From Yoonia sp. (lineage in GTDB: Bacteria > Pseudomonadota > Alphaproteobacteria > Rhodobacterales > Rhodobacteraceae): DNA of 61,433 nt. Position numbers and translations under genes: made by a program. A model generated the notes under the pieces. The model made no database searches, had not been told where the DNA came from, and saw only the letters and a program-made list of their open reading frames with translations. Below are positions 8,254 to 16,631 of this stretch, one piece after another. The DNA lies in NCBI GenBank assembly GCA_029250945.1, contig JAQXEG010000004.1, positions 1 through 61,433 of the forward strand, given 5' to 3'. Position 1 is the first letter of the stretch. Each line of letters begins with the position of its first letter.

Positions 8254-9507
8254 ATGACGATTTTATGCCGCGACTGTATTACGACCTATGAAACCGGCAC
8301 CCGCTGTCCGGCCTGTCGCAGCCCGCGCAAAATCGCCCACCCCGAACTGTTCGACCTGACGATCGCCCATATGGATTGCGACGCATTTTATGCCTCTGTC
8401 GAAAAACGCGACAACCCTGATCTGGCAGACAAACCCGTCATTATCGGCGGCGGGCGGCGCGGCGTGGTGTCCACGGCCTGCTATGTGGCGCGGATCAAAG
8501 GCGTGAAATCCGCGATGCCAATGTTCCAAGCCCTCAAACTGTGCCCAGAGGCGGTCATCGTTAAACCCCGCATGGACGCCTACGTCGAAGCATCGCGCGC
8601 CATCCGTGCCATGATGAATGACCTGACCCCTGTCGTGGAACCCTTGTCCCTGGACGAGGCATTTATGGACCTGTCCGGCACCGCCCGCCTGCACGGCGCC
8701 CCCCCTGCTGTCATGCTCGCCAAGCTGATCAAACGGATGAAGGACGAGGTGGGCCTCACAGGCTCCATCGGGCTATCCCACAACAAATTTCTGGCCAAGG
8801 TCGCGTCTGATCTGGATAAACCCCGCGGGTTTTCAGTGATTGGCGCGGCGGAAACCACAGAATTCCTCCGGCCCAAACCCGTGCGCCTGATCTGGGGGAT
8901 CGGCCCCGTCGCCCAAGAGAACCTGAACAAGGCAGGCATCCGCACCTTCGATGACCTGCTGCGCTGGGACAGGCGCGATCTGCATGACCGTTTCGGCGAC
9001 ATGGGTGAACGGCTCTATAGCCTTGCGCGGGGCGAAGACGGGCGGCGGATCTCTGTCTCGACACCCGTCAAAGGGATATCAAACGAAACCACGTTTCATG
9101 ATGATACCAATGATCCCGACATCCTTGACGGACACATCTGGCGGATGGCCGAAAAGGTCAGCGCGCGCGCCAAGGCCAAGGATATTGCGGGCCGCGTTGT
9201 AACGCTGAAACTCAAAACCTCCAAACACAAATCCATCACGCGGCGGCTATCACTTCAAACGCCAACCCAGCTGGCAGATACGATCTACCGCACCGCCAAG
9301 GGGCTTTATGACCAAACTGGCGATCTGGGCCCCTACCGCCTGCTGGGCGTCGGCATCAGCCAACTCACCTCTGCCCAAGATGCGGATAAAACCCACGACC
9401 TGCTGGACTCCGACGCAGGCAAACGCGCAAAGGCCGAGGAAGCAGCCGACAGCATCCGCGAAAAATTCGGTCAGGATGCAATTATCAAAGGCCGCGCATT
9501 GCGCTGA
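8254..9507 (+). CDS. dinB: DNA polymerase IV (Y-family translesion polymerase) with an N-terminal Cys motif
   Basis: 417 residues. The Y-family palm carries the two acidic catalytic sites MDCDAFYASVE and SLDEAFMDL. The thumb and little-finger regions follow (IWGIGPVAQENLNKAG helix-hairpin-helix, then the C-terminal part up to RLLGVGISQL). It copies damaged DNA with low fidelity. The start at 8254 keeps a short N-terminal extension with two CxxC pairs (CRDC and CPAC), a zinc-ribbon-like module absent from E. coli DinB. The longer upstream frame overlaps the opposite-strand riboswitch and is not credible. The -10/-35 region would lie in the divergent spacer shared with dadA. Confidence 0.93.
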   Translation: MTILCRDCITTYETGTRCPACRSPRKIAHPELFDLTIAHMDCDAFYASVEKRDNPDLADKPVIIGGGRRGVVSTACYVARIKGVKSAMPMFQALKLCPEAVIVKPRMDAYVEASRAIRAMMNDLTPVVEPLSLDEAFMDLSGTARLHGAPPAVMLAKLIKRMKDEVGLTGSIGLSHNKFLAKVASDLDKPRGFSVIGAAETTEFLRPKPVRLIWGIGPVAQENLNKAGIRTFDDLLRWDRRDLHDRFGDMGERLYSLARGEDGRRISVSTPVKGISNETTFHDDTNDPDILDGHIWRMAEKVSARAKAKDIAGRVVTLKLKTSKHKSITRRLSLQTPTQLADTIYRTAKGLYDQTGDLGPYRLLGVGISQLTSAQDADKTHDLLDSDAGKRAKAEEAADSIREKFGQDAIIKGRALR

Positions 9508-9602
9508 TCCACCGGCTTCTTCCGAGCATAAACATGCATAGCGCACCCCGTGCAAAATACGTGCCAGACCCACACCGCGCGTCACCGCAAAAGGCGCCAC
9601 AT

Positions 9603-9627
9603 CGTAGGATGGGTCGTGACCCATCAC
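9603..9627. repeat. Dispersed palindrome family A, copy 2
   Basis: CGTAGGATGGGTCGTGACCC then ATC: the same frame as the other copies with a changed centre. The compensating GGGTC/GACCC change keeps the dyad. It lies between dinB and the broken ABC-F gene. Confidence 0.65.
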
Positions 9628-9679
9628 CCCTCGCAGACCTACGGTTCGCCCTCGTCAATCACACAGATTGAAAACTGAT

Positions 9680-11192
9680 ATGAGCCTCCTGACAGTGCAA
9701 AACCTCGGCGTCACGCTGGGGGGGCCTCTTTTCCCAACTGTCATTAACCCTGCATAAGGGCGATCGCCTTGGCCTTGTCGCTGCGAACGGGCGCGGCAAA
9801 ACCACGCTATTGCACTGTCTGACGGGCGAAACAGAACCAACCCAAGGCGACATCACACGTGCTCCCGGACTGCGGGTCGGGCATGTGGCGCAGTATGTGC
9901 CAGATGATGATCTGTCACTCACACTCTATGATATGGTGCAAAAGCCGCTGCCGCAGGAACAGGCTGCCTATAAAAGCTGGCGGGTTGACGTTGTTTTAGA
10001 TGATCTGTCGGTACCCTATGATCTCCAGCAGACGCTGCTTGCGTCCCTTTCGGGTGGCTGGCAGCGTACAGGGATGCTCTCGGCGGCGTGGATTACGCAA
10101 CCTGATGTTTTGCTTCTGGATGAACCGACAAACCACCTTTACATACACCGGATCGGACTGTTGGAAAGCTGGCTACGCGCCCTGCCCCGCGATGTTGCTG
10201 TCATTATCACAATCCACGATTGCGCATTTCTGGACGCGGTCAGCACGCGCACGCTTCTCTTGCGTGCGGACACCAGCCGTGATTTCCCGCTGCCATTCTC
10301 TGCGGCCCGCGACGCATTGGATGAGGCCGACGCAGCCGATGCGCGCCGGTTCGCGAATGAGCTGAACAAGGCCAGCCAACTGCGCAAATAGGCCGCCAAG
10401 CTCAAGAATATCGGCATCAATTCAAGCTCGGACCTGCTGGTAAACAAAACCAAGCAACTGACCGAACGCGCGGCCAAGATCGAAGCCGCCGCCAAACCCG
10501 CACATCGCGAAACTGGCGCGGGTGATGTCAAGCTGGGCAATGCGGGCACACATGCCAAGGCGCTTGTGGCATTCCCCGATGTGCAGGTGCAGACACCCGA
10601 CGGCCGTGACCTGTACAAAAGCGGTGAAAAGTGGATCACACTGGGCGACAGGATCGTCCTGTTAGGCGCGAATGGCACGGGCAAGACCCAGCTTGTACAA
10701 ATGGTGCATCGCGCCCTGACCTGTGACGATGGCCCTTTGAAATGCGCGCGCTCGGTCACACTGGGCTATTCTGATCAGCACCTGAGCCAGCTCAACCCCA
10801 ACGAGACCCCAATGCAAACCATTGCAGGACAATTTGACGTGGGTGACCAACGCGCACGCGGGCTATTGGCCGGCGCTGGCGTGAATATCCAAATGCAGGA
10901 CACGGCCCTGTCAAAGCTTTCGGGTGTACAAAAGGCGCGGCTTGCGATGCTCGTGCTGCGGCTTCAGCATCCAAATTTCTACCTGCTGGATGAACCAACC
11001 AATCATCTTGATATCGAAGGGCAAGAGGCGCTGGAAGAGGAACTGACACGCCACGACGCCGCATGCCTGCTGGTCAGTCACGACCGACAGTTTGTGCGCA
11101 ATGTCGGCAATCGGTTCTCGTGGATCGACAGGCGCAGGCTGGTCGAGGTTGACAGCCCCGAACCCTTCTTTGACAGTCAGCTGATGGATTAA
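9680..11192 (+). pseudogene. ABC-F family ATPase, inactivated by a frameshift and an internal stop
   Basis: Two ABC ATPase domains are visible, as in ABC-F translation factors of the Uup/EttA type, with no membrane part. From the ATG at 9680 the frame fails after a run of seven G (9718-9724); removing one G joins it smoothly to the main frame (LFSQLSLTLHKGD, Walker A ANGRGKTT). The first domain keeps LSGGWQR and LLLDEPTNHL. An in-frame TAG at 10389-10391 then interrupts the linker where relatives have a coding triplet, possibly Trp. The same frame resumes with linker, second Walker A GANGTGKT, a degenerate signature LSGVQKAR (V for G) and LLDEPTNHLDIEG. Two lesions plus an eroded signature point to a decayed gene. 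Confidence 0.85.
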
Positions 11193-11206
11193 AACCCATC
11201 CTACTC
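11184..11206. repeat. Dispersed palindrome family A, copy 3
   Basis: ATGGATTAAAACCCATCCTA is the reverse complement of the family A consensus. It supplies the TAA stop of the ABC-F frame on the plus strand and the TAG stop of the amidohydrolase on the minus strand. Confidence 0.7.
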
Positions 11207-12064
11207 AGCCGCGACCGAGGCCCCGGTTGCACGTCCGATATCAGCGATCTCGGCCATCACACCGCGCAAGGTCGCGCGCAAACTATCGTAGCCTGCCGTC
11301 AATTCCAACGTGGTTTCATCCATGTACAGCGCACGATCAATTTCAACCTGCACGGCATGTTGCCTGCGCGAGGGGCGACCGTATTGTTGGGCAATGAACG
11401 CCCCCGCAAAGGGCATGTTGCGCGCGACGCGGAACCCGTGCGCCACAAAAATCGCCTCTATCTGTTCAACAATTGCGGCACTCGCCGCGGCACCAAACCG
11501 ATCACCCAGCACCACGTCGGGCCGACCGACGCCGGGCGGGCTGATGTTTTCCATCGCGACATGGGGCATTGAATGGCAATCAATCAAAATCGCCTCGCCG
11601 AATTGAGCATGGCTTTGGTCGACCAGCGTTTGCAGCGTGTCGTGATAGGGCCGCCAGAAATTCGCGATCCGCGTGTGTACCTCTTCCAGCGTCAGCTTGC
11701 CACGATAAATCGACAGCCCGTTGGCCACCACACGCGGCACCACGCCCAGCCCACTAGCCACACGCGGGTTCTGCGAGACACGCCGCACACCAGCGATCAG
11801 GGCGGCATCCATTTCATCTGCACCACGGTTAAGGTCAAGGAACGCACGCGGCGCATTCGCAGTCAGAAACGGGGCCCCAAAATCAGGCGCATCAGCATAA
11901 AGAAGGTCAACAAACGCATCCTCGGACGACCGGATTTCCTGCGCGCCCAGCTCGCTTGCCCGCAAAAACGCGTCGCTATAGTCGCGCCCGCTGTGTGGAG
12001 ACGCAAAAATAACGCTTGTTGTGCGTGCTTTTGGCTGCATTAAGGCGTATGCTGAGTGGGTCAT
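11201..12064 (-). CDS. N-formylglutamate amidohydrolase family protein
   Basis: 287 residues, matching the FGase family. Motifs FASPHSGRDY near the N-terminus, FLDLNRGADEMD and LIDCHSMPHV carry the His, Glu/Asp and Arg residues expected of the zinc-dependent fold. The canonical reaction releases formate from N-formyl-L-glutamate, the last step of one histidine degradation route. No other hut gene is nearby, so the true substrate could be another N-formyl amino acid. The gene is convergent with the ABC-F remnant, and palindrome copy 3 covers both 3' ends. Confidence 0.85.
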   Translation of the reverse strand: MTHSAYALMQPKARTTSVIFASPHSGRDYSDAFLRASELGAQEIRSSEDAFVDLLYADAPDFGAPFLTANAPRAFLDLNRGADEMDAALIAGVRRVSQNPRVASGLGVVPRVVANGLSIYRGKLTLEEVHTRIANFWRPYHDTLQTLVDQSHAQFGEAILIDCHSMPHVAMENISPPGVGRPDVVLGDRFGAAASAAIVEQIEAIFVAHGFRVARNMPFAGAFIAQQYGRPSRRQHAVQVEIDRALYMDETTLELTAGYDSLRATLRGVMAEIADIGRATGASVAAE

Positions 12065-12219
12065 CGCGGCTCCTTTGTGGGATAACGTAGCCTAGTTTAG
12101 GTAATTATCAAAAGCCCTTGATCCCCCGTCCGACTCCTTTTATAGACCGCACGACCGACGCGGAGAAAACCCGCGTCCTATTTCGTTAATAGGGCGCTTG
12201 TTGATCCGAATTGGACATT

Positions 12220-12294
12220 GGATGATTAGCTCAGCGGTAGAGCACTTCGTTGACATCGAAGGGGTCACTGGTTCGATCCCAGTATCGTCCACCA
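12220..12294 (+). tRNA. tRNA-Val (anticodon GAC)
   Basis: A full cloverleaf can be drawn. The acceptor arm GGATGAT/ATCGTCC closes with discriminator A and an encoded CCA. The D arm is GCTC..GAGC. The anticodon stem CTTCG/CGAAG carries loop TTGACAT (anticodon GAC, reading GUC valine codons). The T arm is ACTGG TTCGATC CCAGT. Confidence 0.96.
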
Positions 12295-12374
12295 TGAATT
12301 CACCGGCACATCCGCGTGCCGTAACTGCAACCTAAGGCGCAATCGCCGCGCCGCGACAAAGAAGGATAGAACCT

Positions 12375-12500
12375 ATGAAAGTTCGCAACTCCCTCCGTTC
12401 GCTCAAGCAGCGTCACCGCGATTGCCGGATCGTGCGCCGCAAGGGCCGCGTCTATGTGATCAACAAGACGCAGCGTCGGTTCAAAGCCCGTCAGGGCTAA
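12375..12500 (+). CDS. rpmJ: 50S ribosomal protein L36
   Basis: 41 residues beginning [20 protein letters not shown] and ending [13 protein letters not shown], very rich in Arg/Lys. This is the longer, single-Cys (zinc-free) L36 form common in proteobacteria. It is a component of the large ribosomal subunit near the peptidyl transferase region. The ATG is preceded by GAAGGATAG. It stands alone between tRNA-Val and a rho-independent terminator, as in many alphaproteobacteria. Confidence 0.96.
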   Translation: MKVRNSLRSLKQRHRDCRIVRRKGRVYVINKTQRRFKARQG

Positions 12501-12520
12501 ACCGCTGCAAAGCAAACATG

Positions 12521-12556
12521 AAAAAGGTCGCACCCCACCGGGCGCGGCCTTTTTTA
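12521..12556 (+). terminator. Intrinsic terminator of rpmJ
   Basis: Stem AAAAAGGTCGC / GCGGCCTTTTTT (with one G-T pair) ends in six T residues, 20 bp after the rpmJ stop codon. Confidence 0.85.
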
Positions 12557-12613
12557 TTGGCACAGGGTCATCGGATCGCTAGGCTCTAACGTAATAATTT
12601 ACGGAGCATACCC

Positions 12614-13804
12614 ATGAAACAGTCGCTTTTAACAATCGCAGCCATGACGCTTGGCACACCTTTGCTGGCCCAAGACATATGCGGCGGGGCGGGTACGGGC
12701 GGCCAATGGATCGGCGGCACCGAGGCCGCATCTGACATCGCCGCCGCCGATGCCTACCGCGAACAAATGGCGCTGGTGCTAGGCGAAACCCCCTATGTTG
12801 GGTTGTTCACGCTGTCCGCCCCCACCGCCGTCCGGATCGAGGCCGCAGGCCGTGGTGCCGGTGATCCGCTGATCGAAGTGTTCGATGCCGCAGGTGGCAT
12901 TGTAACATCGGATGATGATTCTGGCGGTGGCGGCGCCGCGCGGTCCGAACTTGACCTTGAAACAGGCACCTACTGTGTTGCGATGAAAAGCTATGACAAT
13001 GCGCCGATGTCCGCCTTTATGCGCATTGGCCGGTCGGAACATGACGCGCTGACACCCGGCAGTGATACAACCAGCACGCCCGCAACAACGTCGGGAACCT
13101 GCGCCGACGCCCGTGCCTTTGGCGATCTGGGCACGACGCAAAGCGTGTCAGTGGATGAGACAGGATTTTGGTCTTTTACCCTATCCGAACCTACGGCCCT
13201 GACGATTACAGCGACCAACAGCGATGCTGACCCGACCATCACGTTGTTCGACGCGACCGAGACGACGATTGCGGAAAATGACGATTTCGACGGGCTCGAT
13301 TCGCGGATTGAACAGACCGATCCGCTTCCTGCGGGGGACTATTGCCTAAGCGTGGGGGCAATTAATGACACGGCCTTGCCCATTGATATTGCGATTGGGG
13401 CCTACGACCCCGAGGCAACGCTTGCGCTGTTGTTCGACAAGGGCGAGGCCGCGCCGCCCCTTGATGGCAGAATTCCATTTACGGCGCTGGGTACGCTGGA
13501 CACGCGGATGCGCAACGACATTCAGGTTGGCCAGACCGCACAATGGTACACGGTCTATATCCCACAAAACGGGCTGCTGCTGGTTGAGGCGATTGCCCAA
13601 GGCGACAACGGTGATCCGTGGCTCGTTCTATATGATGATTTCGGGCGCCAGATCGGGATGAACGATGATGCAGGGGATGCGCTGAACAGCCTTCTGACCG
13701 CGCGTGTGCAGACAGGGACGTATCTGGTTGGCGTCAAACAAGTTGGTGACAGCGCCCAAGGGTTCATCCGTCTGCTGATGGAACGCTACGTTCCTGCGCA
13801 GTAG
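12614..13804 (+). CDS. Secreted protein with three PPC-like beta domains
   Basis: 396 residues. A signal peptide is clear (MKQSLLTIAAMTLGTPLLAQ, cleavage after about residue 19). Three repeats of about 110 residues follow, each with the same order: a strand like FTLS.PTA..I.A, then DP.I.LFDA, an acidic NDD/DDD turn, and a closing TGTYCVAM / AGDYCLSVG / TGTYLVGVK strand. This pattern resembles bacterial pre-peptidase C-terminal (PPC) beta-sandwich domains, which accompany secreted proteins. No catalytic domain is attached, so it is probably a periplasmic or extracellular binding protein. The start has GGAG about 9 bases upstream. It is followed by a terminator. Confidence 0.75.
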   Translation: MKQSLLTIAAMTLGTPLLAQDICGGAGTGGQWIGGTEAASDIAAADAYREQMALVLGETPYVGLFTLSAPTAVRIEAAGRGAGDPLIEVFDAAGGIVTSDDDSGGGGAARSELDLETGTYCVAMKSYDNAPMSAFMRIGRSEHDALTPGSDTTSTPATTSGTCADARAFGDLGTTQSVSVDETGFWSFTLSEPTALTITATNSDADPTITLFDATETTIAENDDFDGLDSRIEQTDPLPAGDYCLSVGAINDTALPIDIAIGAYDPEATLALLFDKGEAAPPLDGRIPFTALGTLDTRMRNDIQVGQTAQWYTVYIPQNGLLLVEAIAQGDNGDPWLVLYDDFGRQIGMNDDAGDALNSLLTARVQTGTYLVGVKQVGDSAQGFIRLLMERYVPAQ

Positions 13805-13815
13805 AGCATGAAATT

Positions 13816-13848
13816 CCCGGCCCGCACCACACTGCAGGCCGGGCTTTT
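13816..13848 (+). terminator. Intrinsic terminator of the PPC-domain gene
   Basis: CCCGGCC and GGCCGGG form a perfect 7-bp stem with a 14-nt loop, followed by CTTTTCC. Confidence 0.7.
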
Positions 13849-13852
13849 CCGT

Positions 13853-15498
13853 CTAGTTACCGCCGCCCGTTAGCAGAAGAACAACAGCTTGCTGGTTCAG
13901 ATATCCGGTGGCCTCAAGGTTGCGGCTACGCTGGAACTGGCGGATCGCGCGGCGGGTTTGCGAGTCAAACTGGCCGATATTGCGCCCCGTCTCGAACCCA
14001 AGCTGACGCAGACGCCCCTACACTAGCCCGCGGGTGACGTTGTTCAGATTCAATGCATTTTCAACCGCGACCGCCCGTTCCTGTGCGGAGCCACCATTTG
14101 CGGCCACACCAAGCTGGACGATACGGTTACTGGCGTCTTGCGCAAAATTGCCCTTGGGATAATTGCGCAGATACCGACGATAGGCGGACACTACATTGGC
14201 GTTGTGCGCATCACGCCATGCGCGGGCTCTGCGGCGTTTGCCTGTTCTTGATTGTCAGCCATGATCTGATCCAGCGCACCCTGCGCCCGATCCGCAAAAA
14301 GCCCGTCGGGATAGCGTTCAAGATAGGCACGCAAATTCGCCTCGCGCCCACTGATCCCTGTGTCGTTCCAATAGGCGCGATCTGCGCGGCGTTGCAGTGC
14401 AAGCGCGAGCGACGCCTCCTGCTCTAGCTCTTGCGCGCGCACCTTGGCCTGATCATCAATCCGCCGGATTTGGCGCTGGGTCAGATAGGTGGTCTGGTCG
14501 AACTCGTATTCAGCCTGCCACGCGGCAATCGCAGCCCGTGATCCACGCCCGAAAATGCCAACGATACCGCGTGTATCAAACTCTAATAGCGTTAGGTTAC
14601 GCTGCACATCGCGCCGCTGGTCACGCGTCAGGTTCAGCGCCTCTTCGCGCAGGCGTGCGGTGCGGTTCGGCTCTGACTAGATCGCCTCGATGGCATCTTG
14701 GGCTGCTTGCACATAGACACCACGCGGGTAGGTCTGAAGATACGACTGATACACAGCAACAGTGCCACAGCTTTGGGCATCCGTCCAAACCGCGTTTTCG
14801 CGCACGCGATCAACGATAGACGCGTGCGGCGCAACTGGGGCTGGTTGTGCGTTTGCTGTATCTGGCTGCATCACCAAATCGCGCGGACGATACCCAAGAA
14901 CCGTGACACCCCGATTGGCGACCCCACTTCCAACCGCGTTGGCACCGGGGCAAGAATTGCATCGTTAATTTCTGTTTTCACGGCGCGGGGTGCACCGCGC
15001 AGGACAGTCACGCCCTGCGGAACATCCAAGCGCCCGATCCCTTGGCGCAGGTTGCGCACAACCCTGTCGCGCTGATCCCCATCAAACCCAAGCACAAGAA
15101 CAGCCCGACCGGGTGCCCTACTCAAAAGCGTCATCACGGCTTCAACGGACAGCATGTTGTCGTGAAGATCAAAAATCGACTGAAACTTTGCATCAGCCAC
15201 GTCCGGTCCCCATCCGTCACGAACCGCCCAGCAAGATACACAACCAAGCGATCAGCCGCACCCGACGCCGCATCCAAGGCCACCAAACCACGGGCGATGT
15301 CATCGTGGCTGGCATTGGCAAAGGCTTGCACATCATAACCGGCACGCTGGAATGCGCGGGCCTCATCCGCTAGATCAGCAGCGCCGCGCAAACGATCGAA
15401 ATTCTGGTACGATCATTGCCAAGCAAGAACGCCACGTCCTGCGCCAGCGCTGGCAAGGCCAGAAGTGAAAGGGCGGTCGTCATCAAAAATTGACGCAT
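13853..15498 (-). pseudogene. Caspase-like (peptidase C14-type) protein with C-terminal peptidoglycan-binding domain, heavily decayed
   Basis: The remains read in pieces on the minus strand. A signal peptide starts at 15498 (MRQFLMTTALSLLALPALAQ). Next comes a Rossmann-like segment (AADLADEARAFQRAGYDVQ, GAADRLVVYLAGRF, RAVLVLGFDG) resembling the caspase-family domain. Then come tetratricopeptide-like and peptidoglycan-binding segments (AYWNDTGISGREANLRAYLE, then GFETGRNIGQFDSQTRRAIR). At least four frame changes are needed, near 15408, 15200, 14922 and 14220. Two in-frame TAG codons occur, at 14677-14679 and 14018-14020. The domain assignment is from residue pattern only; the pseudogene status is certain from the lesions. 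Confidence 0.8.
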
Positions 15499-15583
15499 GG
15501 CGTTCTCTGATTGCTGTAGTGGATCAAAATGTCCAACTGACATTGATCATGGCAGCAAAAGGTGCCGCTATCCAATAGCGGTA

Positions 15584-15871
15584 TTAGTAGAGCAAGCCGA
15601 TGTTGTTGATCAGCACGATGCGGATCACCTCAATCCCGAGCAACGCCACGATTGGCGACAGGTCAATACCACCCAAATCCGGCAAAACACGGCGGATCGG
15701 GCCGTAGATCGGCTCAAGGATACGTTGCAGCGTGTACCACACCTGTCCGACGAACGGCTGACGCACGTTCAACACCTCAAAACTGATCAGCCAGCTCATG
15801 ATGAAATGGATGAAAATGAACGTCCGGGCGACGCCCAAAAGCAGCATCAGAATATCGAATACAGATTGCAT
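15584..15871 (-). CDS. YggT family integral membrane protein
   Basis: 95 residues from the ATG at 15871, which follows AAAGGG. The longer in-frame extension to 15952 is polar and not family-like. Two hydrophobic stretches (about 5-30 and 68-92) flank the conserved loop FVGQVWYTLQRILEPIYGPI and RVLPDLGGIDLSPI, the hallmark of YggT/CCB3. The family sits in the inner membrane and has been linked to cell division and ion or osmotic tolerance; the exact role is unsettled. It stands between the decayed caspase-like gene and the thioesterase. Confidence 0.88.
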   Translation of the reverse strand: MQSVFDILMLLLGVARTFIFIHFIMSWLISFEVLNVRQPFVGQVWYTLQRILEPIYGPIRRVLPDLGGIDLSPIVALLGIEVIRIVLINNIGLLY

Positions 15872-16011
15872 GGCGCGCGGCCCTTTCGTTGGTTGCTTTG
15901 CATCTAAGCAATCAGACGTGGCACGACAAGGCACCACCTGCCCTAAGGTCATAAGTTGACGTTAACGTCAATAATTCTATCTTGGCTCAAATAACGCTGA
16001 AAGAACGCACC

Positions 16012-16551
16012 ATGTTCCCCTTTGTCCGTCTTGCCAAAGAATTGTTCATCCACCGCAATTCACCCGAATTACCGGTGCTTGGCACCCATGTGTCCTATCA
16101 CCGCTGCTGGCCCCAAGACATCGACATCTTTATCGAGATGAACAACGGGCGTATCCTGACAGTGCTGGATTTGGGACGCACTGTTCTGGCGCGGCGGGTC
16201 GGTCTGCTGCGCGCGCTCAAGGAAAAACGCTGGGGCCTGACGATGGCGGGCGTATCTGTGCGTTACCGCAAACGCATCCGGCCATTCGTGAAATTCAAAA
16301 TGGTCAGCCACGCCGTCGGCTGGGACGACAAATTTTTCTACCTCGATCAATCAATCTGGATTGGAGATACCTGCGCCGCACAAGTGCTGTATCGGTCCGC
16401 GGTGACGGACAAGAACGGGATCGTCGTGCCGCAGCGCCTCTTTGACCACATCGGATCAGCGGATGTGTCACCGCCGCTTCCTGAATGGGTACAGAACTGG
16501 GTCGACGCGGATGCCACCCGCCCGTGGCCACCACAACTCCAAGACGAATAA
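16012..16551 (+). CDS. Acyl-CoA thioesterase-like protein (hotdog fold, 4HBT-type)
   Basis: 179 residues from the ATG at 16012; a TTG ten codons earlier is possible but adds no conserved residues. The pattern D-I-F-I-E-M-N-N-G-R followed by LDLGR and the strands VSVRYRKRIRPFVKFKM, GWDDKFFYLDQSIW and CAAQVLYRSAV are those of hotdog-fold thioesterases of the 4HBT_2 group. It is expected to hydrolyse acyl thioesters in the cytosol; the chain length is unknown. It is followed 80 bp later by the UMF1-type transporter. Confidence 0.8.
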   Translation: MFPFVRLAKELFIHRNSPELPVLGTHVSYHRCWPQDIDIFIEMNNGRILTVLDLGRTVLARRVGLLRALKEKRWGLTMAGVSVRYRKRIRPFVKFKMVSHAVGWDDKFFYLDQSIWIGDTCAAQVLYRSAVTDKNGIVVPQRLFDHIGSADVSPPLPEWVQNWVDADATRPWPPQLQDE

Positions 16552-16631
16552 CGTAACGGCACCCAAACGCCGCTTGCCTAACCGCCCTATTGCAGTGTCT
16601 TATCTGCCGAAGGGAATAAGGGGACAGGCAC

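Noticed and set aside
12300-12563. 87-codon minus-strand ORF over rpmJ
   Set aside because: rpmJ on the plus strand is unmistakable and this frame also covers its terminator.
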